Part shown: positions 40,650 through 53,905 of the stretch, piece after piece
How the letters are laid out: each line of letters begins with the position of its first letter
Position numbering within the stretch: position 1 is the stretch's first letter
DNA from: Acidobacteriota bacterium
GTDB taxonomy: Bacteria; Acidobacteriota; Blastocatellia; Pyrinomonadales; Pyrinomonadaceae
Direction of reading: 5' to 3'
Assembly (NCBI GenBank): GCA_020199775.1
Contig: JAIVJZ010000004.1
Span: forward strand, 186,001 to 250,000
Length of the DNA stretch: 64,000 nt
Program-made: the position numbers and the translations under genes
The notes under the pieces: generated by a model
What the model was told of the DNA's origin: nothing
Databases searched by the model: none
Seen by the model: the letters and a program-made list of their open reading frames with translations, nothing else

Positions 40650-41102
40650 ATGACCCCAAGACGAGTCGCCATCGGCAGCGATCATGCCGGTTATGAAAGT
40701 AAGGAGTCGGCGAAGCGAGAGATCGCCGCGCTCGGCATCGAGGTTGACGACAAGGGCACAGATAGTCTGGCGAGCGTCGATTACCCGGACTTCGGCGCGG
40801 CGGTCGGCCGTGCGGTGGCGTCGGGCGAGGTCGAGCGCGGGGTGGTCATCTGCGGCTCCGGCATCGGCATCTCCATCGCAGCCAACAAAGTGCCGGGCGT
40901 GCGCGCCGCGCTCTGCTGGAACGAGGAGACCGCGCGCCTCGCACGCCAGCACAACGACGCCAACGTGCTCTGCATCGGCGCGCGCTTCATCGAACCCGAA
41001 CTCGCGGCGCGCATGATTCGCACTTTTCTTGAGACCGGCTTCGACGGCGGGCGGCATCAGGAGCGCGTCGAAAAGTTGTCGCAGTTGGACGAGGCGCGCT
41101 AG
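40650..41102 (+). CDS. rpiB: Ribose-5-phosphate isomerase B
   Basis: This 150-residue RpiB/LacAB-fold isomerase interconverts ribulose-5-phosphate (the Gnd product) and ribose-5-phosphate. The N-terminal IGSDHAGYESK, the active-site GVVICGSGIGISIAANKVPGVRAAL (Cys as catalytic base) and RQHNDANVLCIGARF are complete, and the length is typical. No clear Shine-Dalgarno is seen because the ATG lies directly after the hairpin and T-run. It closes the pentose phosphate genes, with a glycosidase gene following after another hairpin. Confidence 0.95.
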   Translation: MTPRRVAIGSDHAGYESKESAKREIAALGIEVDDKGTDSLASVDYPDFGAAVGRAVASGEVERGVVICGSGIGISIAANKVPGVRAALCWNEETARLARQHNDANVLCIGARFIEPELAARMIRTFLETGFDGGRHQERVEKLSQLDEAR

Positions 41103-41156
41103 AGACGCGGAGCCGTCACCCACAGTAGATTTGACGTTTATTCGCACACAAGAATT

Positions 41157-41246
41157 TCACGCAAAGGCGCAAAGGCGCAAAGCAAGACACTAAGAAAAAT
41201 CATTATAACTTCGTGCCTTCCTTTGCGCCTTTGCGCCTTTGCGTGA
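41157..41246. repeat. Perfect 26-bp inverted repeat of CGCAAAGG units
   Basis: The arm at 41157-41182 is exactly complementary to 41221-41246, with 38 bases between. Each arm is a tandem of AAAGGCGC. The same unit reappears at 57497-57573. Confidence 0.95.
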
Positions 41247-41288
41247 GACTATTTTACAAATTCTTTCTCAGCCATCAGTCAAAATCCC

Positions 41289-43964
<2,676 letters not shown>

Positions 43965-43997
43965 AGTTGACTTAACGCGAAGTTAAAGAGGCGAAGG

Positions 43998-44041
43998 AGG
44001 CGAGGGGCGCGGAAAGTAGATACTTTCCGCGCCCCTCGCCT
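43998..44041. terminator. Perfect 21-bp inverted repeat between convergent genes
   Basis: AGGCGAGGGGCGCGG... at 43998-44018 is fully complementary to 44021-44041 around GA. There is no T-run. It is probably a transcript end or roadblock for both the glucosidase and cyclase genes. Confidence 0.6.
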
Positions 44042-44105
44042 CTAGACAAGCCTTCAATTCGCGTTCCCGGCGGTAAACAATTCCTCTCGCGGCTCTGATG
44101 ACAAC

Positions 44106-46205
44106 TCACACGGTCGCCTGCGATTCGGCCTTTTTGGCCGCCGCCGCGCCCGGCTTCCGCGTGTTCTTCTTCACCGTGAAAACCTCCGTGCTCTGATTCT
44201 TGCCTTTCACTTTCACGTCGCCGAGCGGCTGCGTTTCGTAATCAATCCCGAGCAGCGCGGCGGTCGAGTCGCTGATCAGAATCGGGACGCCCTTGTCTTT
44301 GGTCGTCGATTCGAGCCGCGCCGAGAGGTTCACGGTGTCGCCGATGATGGTGTATTCGAGTCGGCCTTCCGCGCCCACCACGCCGCACGTCGCCTCGCCC
44401 GTGTGGACGCCGACGCCGATGGCGATCTGCGGCCGGTCTTTGGTCTTCCATTCCTCGTTGATGCGCTCGACCTCGGCCAGCATCTCCAGCCCGCACGCCA
44501 CGGCCGCGCGCGCTTCGAGTTTCTGCCCGCGGTCGATGGGCGCGCCGAAGACGATCATCAGGCCGTCGCCGATGAACTTGTTGATGTGGCCGCCGTAGGA
44601 GGTGACGATGCGGTGCATGCGGCTGAAATACTCGTTCAACCATTCGACGACCACGGCCGAGTCAACCGACTCGGAGAGGGTGGTGAAACCGCGTATGTCC
44701 GTGAAGATGAGCGTCACGATGCGCCGCTCGCCCGCGATGGACAGATCGCCGCGCTGTTGCCAGAGCGTGTCGGCCACTTCGGGCGAGACGCACTTCGAGA
44801 AGATGTCCATGATGGCCGCGCGTTCGGCCTCCGTCGCGTCGCGCACCGCGCGCTCGTGCGCGTAGCGCAGCAGGAAGCCCGAAGGCGCGAGCATGCCGAG
44901 GATGCCCAGTTCCGCGCTCGCCAGCGGGAGGATCACCCCATGCACGTTGAACGCCCACGAAGAGATCGCGAGCGTCGCCGCCGCGACGACCACCGTCACC
45001 AGAAATCCCCACATCGCGCGCAGCCAGAAGATCGCCAGCGCGACCATCACGATAGGGAGCAGCAGCATCAACAACTGTTTCCGATAAGACGGGCGTACGA
45101 GGTATTTGCCCTTTAGTATTGTCGCCAGAATATTGGCGTGGACTTCGATACCCGGCATCAACTTCGGCTGTGTCGGCAGGTTCTTGTCGAACAGTTGCAG
45201 GAGCGGGCGCACCACCTGTTTGGGCAGATAGTAAGGTGTGGTGAAGAGATCGGGCGCGTCGTTGTTGGTCGCGCCGATGAGCACGATGCGGTCGCGGAAG
45301 AGATCGTCCGAGAGTTGCGGGCGATCCGCGCAATTGAGGTTCGGGACGGAGTCGCGTCGAAAATCCTCGCACAAAATGGCCCTGGCCGAGACGCGCGTGA
45401 AGGCCGGCGAACGCCCGCGAAAGTCAACCTGTAAGTTGAGATCGTTGCGCAGCGGCAGCGTGATCTCGCCGAGCGTCAATTTGTTCTGGCCGGGGACGGC
45501 TTCGAGCGTCTGCTCTGTGAAACCGCGCGCGATCTGTGTGGCGAAACTGAACCCCTCCTCGACAGTCCCGTCGGGTCTGGAAACGACGCGCGAGAGTTGG
45601 CCGATGCGCACGAAGCGGTCGCTTTCGTGCGGGAGGTCTACGAAGCCGACGAGGTAGGCGTTGTCGGCGAACATCGGCAGCGGTTTGATCGAGGACGACC
45701 CGCCCGCTTCGAGTTTCTGCGCGAGCACGACGTTCCCGGCGTTCGCGAGCGACTCCGCCATCTTCTGATCCGCCGCCTTGTCCTCGGCCGAGATGCCGCC
45801 CGCTTCGCTCAAATAAATGTCCAGCCCGACCGTATTCGCGCCGCCCTGCGCGGCGCGGTCGATCAGGCGCGCGTACCAACTGCGCGGCCACTTTTGCAGG
45901 CGCACGTTCGACTCTTTGATCGATTCCTCGTCAACCTCGATGAGCGTGATCGGCTCGCTCAAGCCGCGCCCGCGCAGTTCCGGCTGGCGCACGTCGCGCA
46001 GTTGGAACAGCACGTCGAGCGCGGAGTCTTCCATGCCGGTCATGTAACCGTAAGGGCGCGTCGCGTACGTCCCGGCGCGGTCTTCGATGGGCTTGAGGCC
46101 GAGGGCGAGCAAACCCCAGATGACGAGCGTCAAAAGGATGGTGAACACCCAGTACCAGCGACGCAGGAGATAGGGCGCGAAGGAAAGGTTTTTGAAAATA
46201 GACAT
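44106..46205 (-). CDS. CHASE2-domain adenylate/guanylate cyclase (class III)
   Basis: This 699-residue membrane cyclase has one N-terminal helix (WVFTILLTLVIWGLLALGL), then a periplasmic CHASE2 sensor (about 50-375) containing DRIVLIGATNNDAPDLFTTPYY. Three transmembrane helices follow (about 385-450), then a class III cyclase domain (about 490-665). The metal Asps are in TLIFTDIRGFTTLSE and FIGDGLMIVFG, with the transition-state region in YTIIGDTVNLSARLES. The Lys in INKFIGDG favours ATP, so cAMP is the likely product. The C-terminal tail is Ala/Lys-rich. It stands alone between convergent and divergent neighbours, so its signal and targets are unknown. Confidence 0.92.
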   Translation of the reverse strand: MSIFKNLSFAPYLLRRWYWVFTILLTLVIWGLLALGLKPIEDRAGTYATRPYGYMTGMEDSALDVLFQLRDVRQPELRGRGLSEPITLIEVDEESIKESNVRLQKWPRSWYARLIDRAAQGGANTVGLDIYLSEAGGISAEDKAADQKMAESLANAGNVVLAQKLEAGGSSSIKPLPMFADNAYLVGFVDLPHESDRFVRIGQLSRVVSRPDGTVEEGFSFATQIARGFTEQTLEAVPGQNKLTLGEITLPLRNDLNLQVDFRGRSPAFTRVSARAILCEDFRRDSVPNLNCADRPQLSDDLFRDRIVLIGATNNDAPDLFTTPYYLPKQVVRPLLQLFDKNLPTQPKLMPGIEVHANILATILKGKYLVRPSYRKQLLMLLLPIVMVALAIFWLRAMWGFLVTVVVAAATLAISSWAFNVHGVILPLASAELGILGMLAPSGFLLRYAHERAVRDATEAERAAIMDIFSKCVSPEVADTLWQQRGDLSIAGERRIVTLIFTDIRGFTTLSESVDSAVVVEWLNEYFSRMHRIVTSYGGHINKFIGDGLMIVFGAPIDRGQKLEARAAVACGLEMLAEVERINEEWKTKDRPQIAIGVGVHTGEATCGVVGAEGRLEYTIIGDTVNLSARLESTTKDKGVPILISDSTAALLGIDYETQPLGDVKVKGKNQSTEVFTVKKNTRKPGAAAAKKAESQATV

Positions 46206-46352
46206 GGGGGTGGCGGCGGCCGTCGTTGCGGGTCGGGGGTCAAGCTGACAGTGTCAAACGATACGGACGAGCGCGTGCGATTGTAACGCCGGCCGGAGGG
46301 CCGGTCAATCTTCTTAAGCCGTCCGCGTGAGGCGCGCGGGCGACCGCACGCC

Positions 46353-46386
46353 TAATCTTGACTAAAAAGTAAGGTATCCGTATAAT
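46353..46386 (+). promoter_or_regulatory. rrf2-suf promoter with overlapping IscR-like palindrome
   Basis: TTGACT (46358-46363), 17-base spacer, TATAAT (46381-46386). The stretch TCTTGACTAAAAAGTAAGG with GGTAT closely follows the type-1 IscR pattern (YYGACT-RWWWY-AGTCRRSTAT), one base shorter in the middle. It covers the -35 and spacer, which fits repression by the gene's own product. Confidence 0.6.
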
Positions 46387-46427
46387 CTCTCCGTAACTTG
46401 GTAATTGCTGATGTTGGAGCGGTTTAC

Positions 46428-46907
46428 ATGAAAGTCTCCGCACAGGAAGAATATGGACTGCGCTGCCTCTTGCAACTCGCGCCGCTCGGCGAGGGCGAGT
46501 ATCTGACGCTGACGCAGATCGCCGAGAGAGAGGGAATTTCGGCGGCGAACGCGGGCAAGTTGCTCTGGATTTTGAACAAGGCCGGGCTGGTGACTTCGAT
46601 ACGCGGCACGAAGGGCGGCTACCGTCTGGCGCGCGCGGCTTCCGAGATTCACCTGGACGAAATCATCAAGGTGCTCGACGAGGACGTGCTGGCGAGCCAT
46701 TGCAACAGCTACACGGGCGTCCTCGACGCCTGCGTCCACACGGGCAACTGCGGTATCCGCCCCGTGATCGTCGGCCTGCACGACGTGGTGCAGCGGGCGA
46801 TGGCGAGCATCACGCTGGCGCAGCTGTTGGGCACGGAGTCGAACGTCGAGACGACCTTGCACCAGATAAGCTCGCTGTCAGGTCAAACGACGCACAGGCG
46901 TGCGTGA
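46428..46907 (+). CDS. Rrf2-family (IscR-like) regulator of the suf operon
   Basis: The start at ATG 46428 (GGAG upstream) gives 159 residues; the ORF-track start is 30 bases earlier. The winged helix (LTLTQIAEREGISAANAGKLLWILNKAGLV, GTKGGYRLAR) is typical of Rrf2. Cys92, Cys102 and Cys108 (HC-x9-C-x5-C) are placed like the Fe-S cluster ligands of IscR, though the first gap is wider than in IscR (C-x5-C-x5-C). It lies 65 bases before sufB in the same direction, so it most likely senses Fe-S status and controls the operon. An IscR-like palindrome overlaps its promoter. Confidence 0.9.
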   Translation: MKVSAQEEYGLRCLLQLAPLGEGEYLTLTQIAEREGISAANAGKLLWILNKAGLVTSIRGTKGGYRLARAASEIHLDEIIKVLDEDVLASHCNSYTGVLDACVHTGNCGIRPVIVGLHDVVQRAMASITLAQLLGTESNVETTLHQISSLSGQTTHRRA

Positions 46908-46972
46908 AGCGACGGGGCGAAACTCCGTCGGAATAGATTTCAGGCTTAAGGGTTGTTGAAGAAGAGACAAAG

Positions 46973-48409
<1,437 letters not shown>

Positions 48410-48416
48410 ATTTAAG

Positions 48417-48546
48417 GCCGTGAATCGTGAATCGTTCAAGAACTGTAAATCGTGAATCGTCAATCGTAAATAGAAAAAACCTGTTCTTCTCTATTCACGA
48501 TTGACGATTCACGATACACGGCTTTTTACGATTCACGATTCACGGC
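48417..48546. repeat. Double heptad hairpin (GTGAATC type) between sufB and sufC
   Basis: The outer arms (48417-48435 with 48528-48546) pair perfectly over 19 bases. The inner arms (about 48449-48473 with 48491-48515) pair over 25 bases with one mismatch. The unit is the same as between zwf and opcA, 11 kb away. Confidence 0.9.
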
Positions 48547-48564
48547 TCTCCGAAGGAGAGCATA

Positions 48565-49341
48565 GTGTTAGAGATTCGTGATTTACATGCGAGGGTCGAG
48601 GGCAAGGACATCCTGCGGGGCGTGAGCCTGACGGTGAAGCGGGGCGAAGTGCATGCCATCATGGGGCCGAACGGCTCCGGGAAATCGACGCTGGCGAAGG
48701 TGCTGGCGGGGCATCCGTCTTACGAAGTGACGGGCGGCGAGGTTTTGTTCGACGGGAAAAATCTGCTCGAACTCGAACCCGACGAGCGCGCCCGCGACGG
48801 CATTTTCCTCGCCTTTCAATACCCCGTGGAAATTCCGGGCGTGTCGAACGCGCAATTCCTGCGGCTCGCCTACAACGAAAAGCGCAAGCACCTCGGCGAG
48901 GAAGAACTCGACCCGCTTGAGTTTAAAGACCTGCTGAAAGAGCGCGCGCAGATCGTCGAGATGGACGCCGCTCTGATGTCGCGTTCGGTCAACGAAGGCT
49001 TCTCCGGCGGCGAGAAGAAGCGCAACGAGATTTTGCAGATGGCCGTGCTCGAACCGAAGCTCGCCGTGCTCGACGAGACCGATTCCGGCCTCGACATCGA
49101 CGCGCTGCGCATCGTCTCCGAAGGCGTCAACAAACTGCGCCACGCCGACAACGCCATCGTGCTCGTCACGCACTACCAACGCCTGCTCAACTACATCGTG
49201 CCCGACTACGTTCACGTGCTTTACAAGGGGCGTATCGTGCGCTCCGGCGGCAAAGAGCTTGCGCTCGCGCTCGAAGAGAAGGGCTACGACTGGATTAAAG
49301 ACGAGGCGGCGGAAGGCCAACCGTCCGCGGTCGGCGCGTAG
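48565..49341 (+). CDS. sufC: Fe-S assembly ATPase SufC
   Basis: This 258-residue ABC-type ATPase energises the SufBCD scaffold. It starts at GTG 48565 after AAGGAG. Walker A is GPNGSGKST, the Q-loop FQYPVEIPG is the SufC form, the signature is FSGGEKKR, Walker B is [12 protein letters not shown] and the H-loop is VLVTHYQR. It is 45 bases upstream of sufD with no hairpin, in contrast to the junctions on either side of the sufCD pair. Confidence 0.97.
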   Translation: MLEIRDLHARVEGKDILRGVSLTVKRGEVHAIMGPNGSGKSTLAKVLAGHPSYEVTGGEVLFDGKNLLELEPDERARDGIFLAFQYPVEIPGVSNAQFLRLAYNEKRKHLGEEELDPLEFKDLLKERAQIVEMDAALMSRSVNEGFSGGEKKRNEILQMAVLEPKLAVLDETDSGLDIDALRIVSEGVNKLRHADNAIVLVTHYQRLLNYIVPDYVHVLYKGRIVRSGGKELALALEEKGYDWIKDEAAEGQPSAVGA

Positions 49342-49386
49342 CGCGCGCGGGCTGACAAGATTGACGGCGAGAAAGTTTCCAAGAGG

Positions 49387-50727
49387 ATGATGGTACAAGC
49401 GACGACAGAGAAGAGTTCCTACAGGACTGCGTTCGACGCGATGCAGTCGGCCGACGAGCACGCCTTGCCCGCGTGGGTGCTGCGCCTGCGCGAGACGGCG
49501 ATGGAGCGTTTCGAGCACATCGGCTTTCCGACGACGGACGTTGAAGACTGGAAGTACACGAACACCGGCGCAATCGCGAAGGGCGCATTCGCGCCGGTCG
49601 CGGCGGGCGCGGGTGAAGAGTTGAGCGCGGGCGACGTGGGCGCTTTCCTCGCTCCCGAAGCGTCGAGCCGTCTGGTCTTCGTCAACGGGATTTACCGCGC
49701 GGAGTTTTCCGCGACCGAAAATTTACCGGCGGGCGTGGTCGTCGCGGATTTCGCGGAAGCCTTCGCGGGCGAGCACGAATCCGTGCTGCGCTCGTATCTC
49801 GCGCGGCCGAGCGACCCGGAGACTGACGGTTTCAACGCCCTCAACGCCGCGTTCCTGCGCGAAGGCGCGCTCGTCTACCTGCCCAAAGGCGCGCAGGCGA
49901 CTCGGCCGATTCAACTGCTGTTTCTCTCCGCCCCGGCGGCGCAAGCGGCGGCCGTCTTCCCGCGCGTGCTCGTCGTCGCCGAACGCGAAAGCGCGGCGAC
50001 GATCATCGAGAGTTACGCGTCGGCGGCGGGTGAGTCTCGCTCGTTCACGAACGCGGTGGTCGAAGTCTTCGTCGGGGAAAACGCGCGGGTGATGCATTAC
50101 AAAGTTCAGCGCGAGAGCGAGGCGGCGTTTCACATCGCCACGACGAATGCGAAACTCGAACGAAGCGGCGTCTATGACTTGACGACAATCACGCTCGGCG
50201 CGCAGCTTTCGCGTCACGGCATCGGCGTCCGGCTCGCGCACGAAGGCGCGGAGTGTTGGGTTGACGGCCTCTACCTCGTCGGCACGGGGCAGCACGCCGA
50301 CACGCACTCGCTGATCGATCACTCCAGCCCGCGCTGCGCCAGCCACCAACTTTACAAAGGCATCCTCGACGGCAAATCGCGCGCCGTCTTCAACGGCAAG
50401 GTGTTCGTCCACCGCGACGCGCAGCAGACGGACGCGCAACAGTCGAACAAGAATCTCCTGCTCTCGAACGAAGCGCGCGTTGACACCAAGCCGCAGTTGG
50501 AGATTTACGCGGACGACGTGAAGTGCGCGCACGGGGCGACCGTCGGGCAACTCGAAGAGGAGGAGTTGTTCTACCTCGTCAGTCGTGGTCTGCACACAGA
50601 CCTCGCGCGCAACCTGCTGACCTACGGGTTCGCGGAGGAGTTGGTCGAGAAGATCAGGATCGAGTCGATCAAGCAGCAGTTGGACGAAGCTATCCTGAAC
50701 CGCCTGCATGCGCGGCTCGAAGTATGA
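49387..50727 (+). CDS. sufD: Fe-S assembly protein SufD
   Basis: This 446-residue SufB paralogue forms the heterodimeric beta-helix with SufB. The N-terminal helical region carries FPTTDVEDWKYTNTGAIAKG. The core begins with FNALNAAFLREGALVYLPKGA, and the C-terminal helices contain CAHGATVGQLEEEELFYLVSRGL, whose His and adjacent Cys lie at the SufB-SufD interface in known structures. A TTTCAAG-type heptad hairpin follows, before sufS. Confidence 0.95.
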   Translation: MMVQATTEKSSYRTAFDAMQSADEHALPAWVLRLRETAMERFEHIGFPTTDVEDWKYTNTGAIAKGAFAPVAAGAGEELSAGDVGAFLAPEASSRLVFVNGIYRAEFSATENLPAGVVVADFAEAFAGEHESVLRSYLARPSDPETDGFNALNAAFLREGALVYLPKGAQATRPIQLLFLSAPAAQAAAVFPRVLVVAERESAATIIESYASAAGESRSFTNAVVEVFVGENARVMHYKVQRESEAAFHIATTNAKLERSGVYDLTTITLGAQLSRHGIGVRLAHEGAECWVDGLYLVGTGQHADTHSLIDHSSPRCASHQLYKGILDGKSRAVFNGKVFVHRDAQQTDAQQSNKNLLLSNEARVDTKPQLEIYADDVKCAHGATVGQLEEEELFYLVSRGLHTDLARNLLTYGFAEELVEKIRIESIKQQLDEAILNRLHARLEV

Positions 50728-50732
50728 GTAAT

Positions 50733-50812
50733 AGTTTCAAGTTTCAGGTTTCAGGTTTCAAGTCTGAAAAGCACTTCCTTCTTTAACTTGAAACTTGAAA
50801 CTGGTTGAAATT
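50733..50812. repeat. Heptad hairpin (TTTCAAG type) between sufD and sufS
   Basis: TTTCAAG/TTTCAGG copies at 50733-50763 face complementary copies at 50786-50812 around a loop of about 22 bases, ending right before the sufS ATG. Confidence 0.85.
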
Positions 50813-50814
50813 TT

Positions 50815-52086
50815 ATGATCGCAACAGAGACATCTACATCGGGTGAGAGACAAGCAGGGGACACGGCGGCGTGGGACGTGGCGCGCGTGCGCGAAGATTT
50901 TCCGGTGCTCGGCCAGACGGTCAACGGCAAGCCGCTCGTCTATCTCGACAACGCGGCTTCTTCGCAAGTGCCGCAGGTCGTGATTGATCGCGGCGGCCGT
51001 TACCTGCGCGAAGAGCATTCCAACATCCACCGCGGCGTGCATTATTTGAGCCAGCGCGCGACGACCGCCTACGAGGGCGCGCGCGAGAAGGTGCGCCGCT
51101 TCATCAACGCGCGCGAGTCGCGCGAATGCATCTTCGTGCGCGGCTGTACGGAGGGCATCAACCTCGTCATGCACGGCTACGGGCGCAAGTTTGTCACTGC
51201 CGGCGACGAGATCATCGTGTCGGCGATGGAGCATCACGCGAACATCGTTCCGTGGCAGATGCTCTGCGAAGAGAAGGGCGCGACCTTGCGCGTCATCCCG
51301 ATGAACGACGCGGGCGAACTGTTGCTCGACGAGTATGAGGCGTTGTTGAACGAGCGGACGAAACTCGTCGCCGTGATGCACGTCTCGAACGCGCTCGGCA
51401 CGATCAACCCGATCAAGGAGATCGTCGCGCGCGCGCACAAGCAGGGCGTGCCCGTGCTCGTGGACGGGGCGCAGGGCGCGCCGCACCTTTCCATCGATGT
51501 GCAGGATTTGGACGCGGATTTCTACATCATCTCCGGCCACAAGATGTTTGCGCCGACGGGCAGCGGCGTCGTCTACGGCAAGGCCGAACTGCTGGAGCGG
51601 ATGAACCCTTTCCTCGGCGGCGGCGACATGATCCGCACCGTCACGTTTGAAAAGACCACTTACGCGGGGCTGCCGAACAAGTTCGAGGCGGGCACGCCCG
51701 CCATCGCCTCGCAGATCGGACTCGGCGCGGCGATTGATTATTTGAACGGCATTGACCGCGCCGCCGCCCACGCTTACGAACACGAGTTGCTCGCCTATGC
51801 GACCGAAAAGCTCTCGGAGATCGAAGGCGTCCGCATCGTTGGCACGGCGCGCGAGAAGGTGGGCGCGCTCTCGTTCATCATCGAAGACGTGCACCCGCAC
51901 GACGTGGGGACGATTCTGGATCAGGAAGGCATCGCCATCCGCGCCGGTCATCACTGCGCGCAGCCGGTGATGAAGCGTTTCAACGTCCCGGCGACGGCGC
52001 GTGCCTCCTTCGCTTTCTACAACACGAAGGAAGAGATCGACACGCTCGCGTCAGCGGTGCAGAAAGTGATCGAGGTGTTTAGCTAA
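50815..52086 (+). CDS. sufS: Cysteine desulfurase SufS
   Basis: This 423-residue PLP enzyme of the SufS (group II) type takes sulfur from cysteine for cluster assembly. FPVLGQTVNGKPLVYLDNAAS opens the fold, the PLP lysine is in ISGHKMFAPTGSGVVYG, the structural MEHHANIVPWQ is present, and the catalytic Cys lies in IRAGHHCAQPVMKRF on the short rigid loop typical of SufS. It is immediately followed by sufU (one base between), its usual partner in genomes without SufE. Confidence 0.96.
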   Translation: MIATETSTSGERQAGDTAAWDVARVREDFPVLGQTVNGKPLVYLDNAASSQVPQVVIDRGGRYLREEHSNIHRGVHYLSQRATTAYEGAREKVRRFINARESRECIFVRGCTEGINLVMHGYGRKFVTAGDEIIVSAMEHHANIVPWQMLCEEKGATLRVIPMNDAGELLLDEYEALLNERTKLVAVMHVSNALGTINPIKEIVARAHKQGVPVLVDGAQGAPHLSIDVQDLDADFYIISGHKMFAPTGSGVVYGKAELLERMNPFLGGGDMIRTVTFEKTTYAGLPNKFEAGTPAIASQIGLGAAIDYLNGIDRAAAHAYEHELLAYATEKLSEIEGVRIVGTAREKVGALSFIIEDVHPHDVGTILDQEGIAIRAGHHCAQPVMKRFNVPATARASFAFYNTKEEIDTLASAVQKVIEVFS

Positions 52087-52087
52087 A

Positions 52088-52576
52088 GTGTCGGAACTGA
52101 GCGAACTCTACCAACAGGTCATCCTCGACCACAACAAGAAGCCGCGCAACTTCCGTAAGTTGGAGACGGCCAATCGCCACGCCGACGGCTTCAACCCGCT
52201 CTGCGGCGACCAACTGACCGTCTACATGCAACTCGAAGACGACCGCATCGCGGACGTGAGCTTTGAAGGTTCGGGCTGCGCCATCTCGAAGGCGTCGGCG
52301 AGCATGATGACGCAGAGCGTGAAGGGCAAGACGCGCGAAGAAGTCGAGACGCTCTTCAGCGAATTTCACCGGATGGTGACGGGCGAACTCGACGAAGAGG
52401 CGACGCCGAACAACCTCGGACGTCTGACGATCTTCGCGGGCGTGCGCGAGTTTCCCGCGCGCGTCAAATGCGCGAGCCTCTCCTGGCACACGCTCCACGC
52501 CGCGCTCGCCGGGGAAGACACCACGACGACGGAGAACCTGGGGCCTGACATCACCTCCGATCAAGTTTCCGCCTGA
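52088..52576 (+). CDS. sufU: Sulfur-transfer protein SufU
   Basis: This 162-residue zinc-binding sulfurtransferase accepts persulfide from SufS. It starts at GTG 52088, one base after the sufS stop, so translation is coupled. The three conserved cysteines lie in NPLCGDQL, GSGCAISKAS and VKCASLSW. Asp in CGDQL supplies the fourth zinc ligand. It is the last suf gene; a strong terminator follows. Confidence 0.95.
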   Translation: MSELSELYQQVILDHNKKPRNFRKLETANRHADGFNPLCGDQLTVYMQLEDDRIADVSFEGSGCAISKASASMMTQSVKGKTREEVETLFSEFHRMVTGELDEEATPNNLGRLTIFAGVREFPARVKCASLSWHTLHAALAGEDTTTTENLGPDITSDQVSA

Positions 52577-52610
52577 GAAAGATCAAAAGAGGAAGCTAGG
52601 GGGCAAATTT

Positions 52611-52633
52611 CAAATCTCACATTTGAGATTCAG
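52611..52633. repeat. Short AATCTCA/TTTGAGATT inverted repeat
   Basis: AATCTCA and TGAGATT form a small hairpin around CATT just after sufU. In unit and placement it looks like a minimal member of the heptad-hairpin group. Confidence 0.4.
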
Positions 52634-52650
52634 AATGATTTTCTCGAAAG

Positions 52651-52681
52651 AGACGGCCGACGCGGTCGTCTTTTTCTTTTC
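52651..52681 (+). terminator. Terminator of the suf operon
   Basis: Eight-pair stem AGACGGCC / GGTCGTCT (one G-U) with loop GACGC, then TTTTCTTTT. Confidence 0.85.
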
Positions 52682-52744
52682 GCCCGCACGTGTTGGCAAA
52701 GGCGGCCGAATCCGTCCATAATGGCGCAACGAAGGAGTCCCCTT

Positions 52745-53860
52745 GTGAAGATCGCATCTATCGAACTGCGTGAAATTCGCCTGCCGCTCATACATTTTTT
52801 CGAGACCAGTTTCGGGCGCACCACCGAGCGCAGAATCCTGCTCGTGCGCGTCGTCGACACGGAAGGCACGGAAGGCTGGGGCGAATGCACCGCCGGCGAA
52901 GGGCCTTTCTATAGCGAAGAGTGGACGGAGAGCGCGTGGTCTGTGATCAAACAATACCTCGCGCCGATGACTGTCGGGCGCGGGGTCGAACGCGCATCGG
53001 CGGTGTCCGCCCTGATGCGCCCGGTGCGCGGCCATCGCATGGCGAAGGCCGCCATCGAGACGGCGTGCTGGGACATCGAAGCGCGCCGCGCCGGTATGCC
53101 GCTCTGGCAGTTGCTCGGCGGCGCGCGCGCAGAGATCGCGTGCGGCGTCTCCATCGGCATACAGGACACGCCCGAAGCGTTGCTGGATAAGATCGGGCGC
53201 GAGTTGGGCGCGGGCTACCAGCGCATCAAGATCAAGATCAAGCCGGGTTGGGACGCAGGGATAGTCGAACGCGTGCGCGCCGAGTTTCCCGGCATACAGT
53301 TGATGGTTGACGCCAACTCGGCCTACACGCTCGACGACGCTCCGCTGTTCAGGCAGATGGACGAGTACCAATTGATGATGGTCGAGCAGCCGTTGGCCTA
53401 CGACGACATGGTTGACCACGCGCGTTTGCAGGAACAGACCCGGACGCCCATCTGTCTGGACGAGTCGATTCGTTCGGGCGAGGACGCGCGCAAGGCGATT
53501 GAGATGGGCGCGTGCCGCATCGTCAACGTCAAACTGGGGCGCGTCGGCGGCCACGGCGAGGCGCAGCAGGTCGAGCGCATTTGTCGCGAGAAAAATGTGC
53601 CGGTGTGGTGTGGCGGCATGTTGGAGTCAGGCATCGGGCGCGCACACAACATCGCGATGGCGACGCTCGCGGGCTTCACGCTGCCCGGCGATGTCTCGGC
53701 GAGCGCGCGCTACTGGGAAGAGGAGATCATCGAGCCGCCCGTCACCGTCTCGGCGCGCGGAACCATCGTCGCCCCCGCCGCGCCCGGCATCGGCTTCGAG
53801 ATCAAACATCAAAGGATTGACAGTCTGACCGTGAGGAAAGAGAGTTACACGGCGGATTGA
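52745..53860 (+). CDS. Enolase-superfamily enzyme, MenC / N-succinylamino-acid racemase type
   Basis: The start is best placed at GTG 52745, because the AAGGAG lies between it and the ATG at 52721; this gives 371 residues. The capping domain opens [22 protein letters not shown]. The barrel carries KIKIKPGWD (the KxK catalytic lysine), the metal ligands in VDANSAY, VEQPL and CLDESI, and the second catalytic lysine in [10 protein letters not shown]. This set defines o-succinylbenzoate synthases of the NSAR-like subgroup. Enzymes of this subgroup make menaquinone precursor, racemise N-acyl amino acids, or do both. No other men gene is nearby, and an M20 amidohydrolase follows, so racemase use is plausible. 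Confidence 0.88.
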   Translation: MKIASIELREIRLPLIHFFETSFGRTTERRILLVRVVDTEGTEGWGECTAGEGPFYSEEWTESAWSVIKQYLAPMTVGRGVERASAVSALMRPVRGHRMAKAAIETACWDIEARRAGMPLWQLLGGARAEIACGVSIGIQDTPEALLDKIGRELGAGYQRIKIKIKPGWDAGIVERVRAEFPGIQLMVDANSAYTLDDAPLFRQMDEYQLMMVEQPLAYDDMVDHARLQEQTRTPICLDESIRSGEDARKAIEMGACRIVNVKLGRVGGHGEAQQVERICREKNVPVWCGGMLESGIGRAHNIAMATLAGFTLPGDVSASARYWEEEIIEPPVTVSARGTIVAPAAPGIGFEIKHQRIDSLTVRKESYTAD

Positions 53861-53905
53861 TCACGGCGGGTCGAGTGGTTTAACGCGGAAGGCTAATGAG
53901 AGAGT

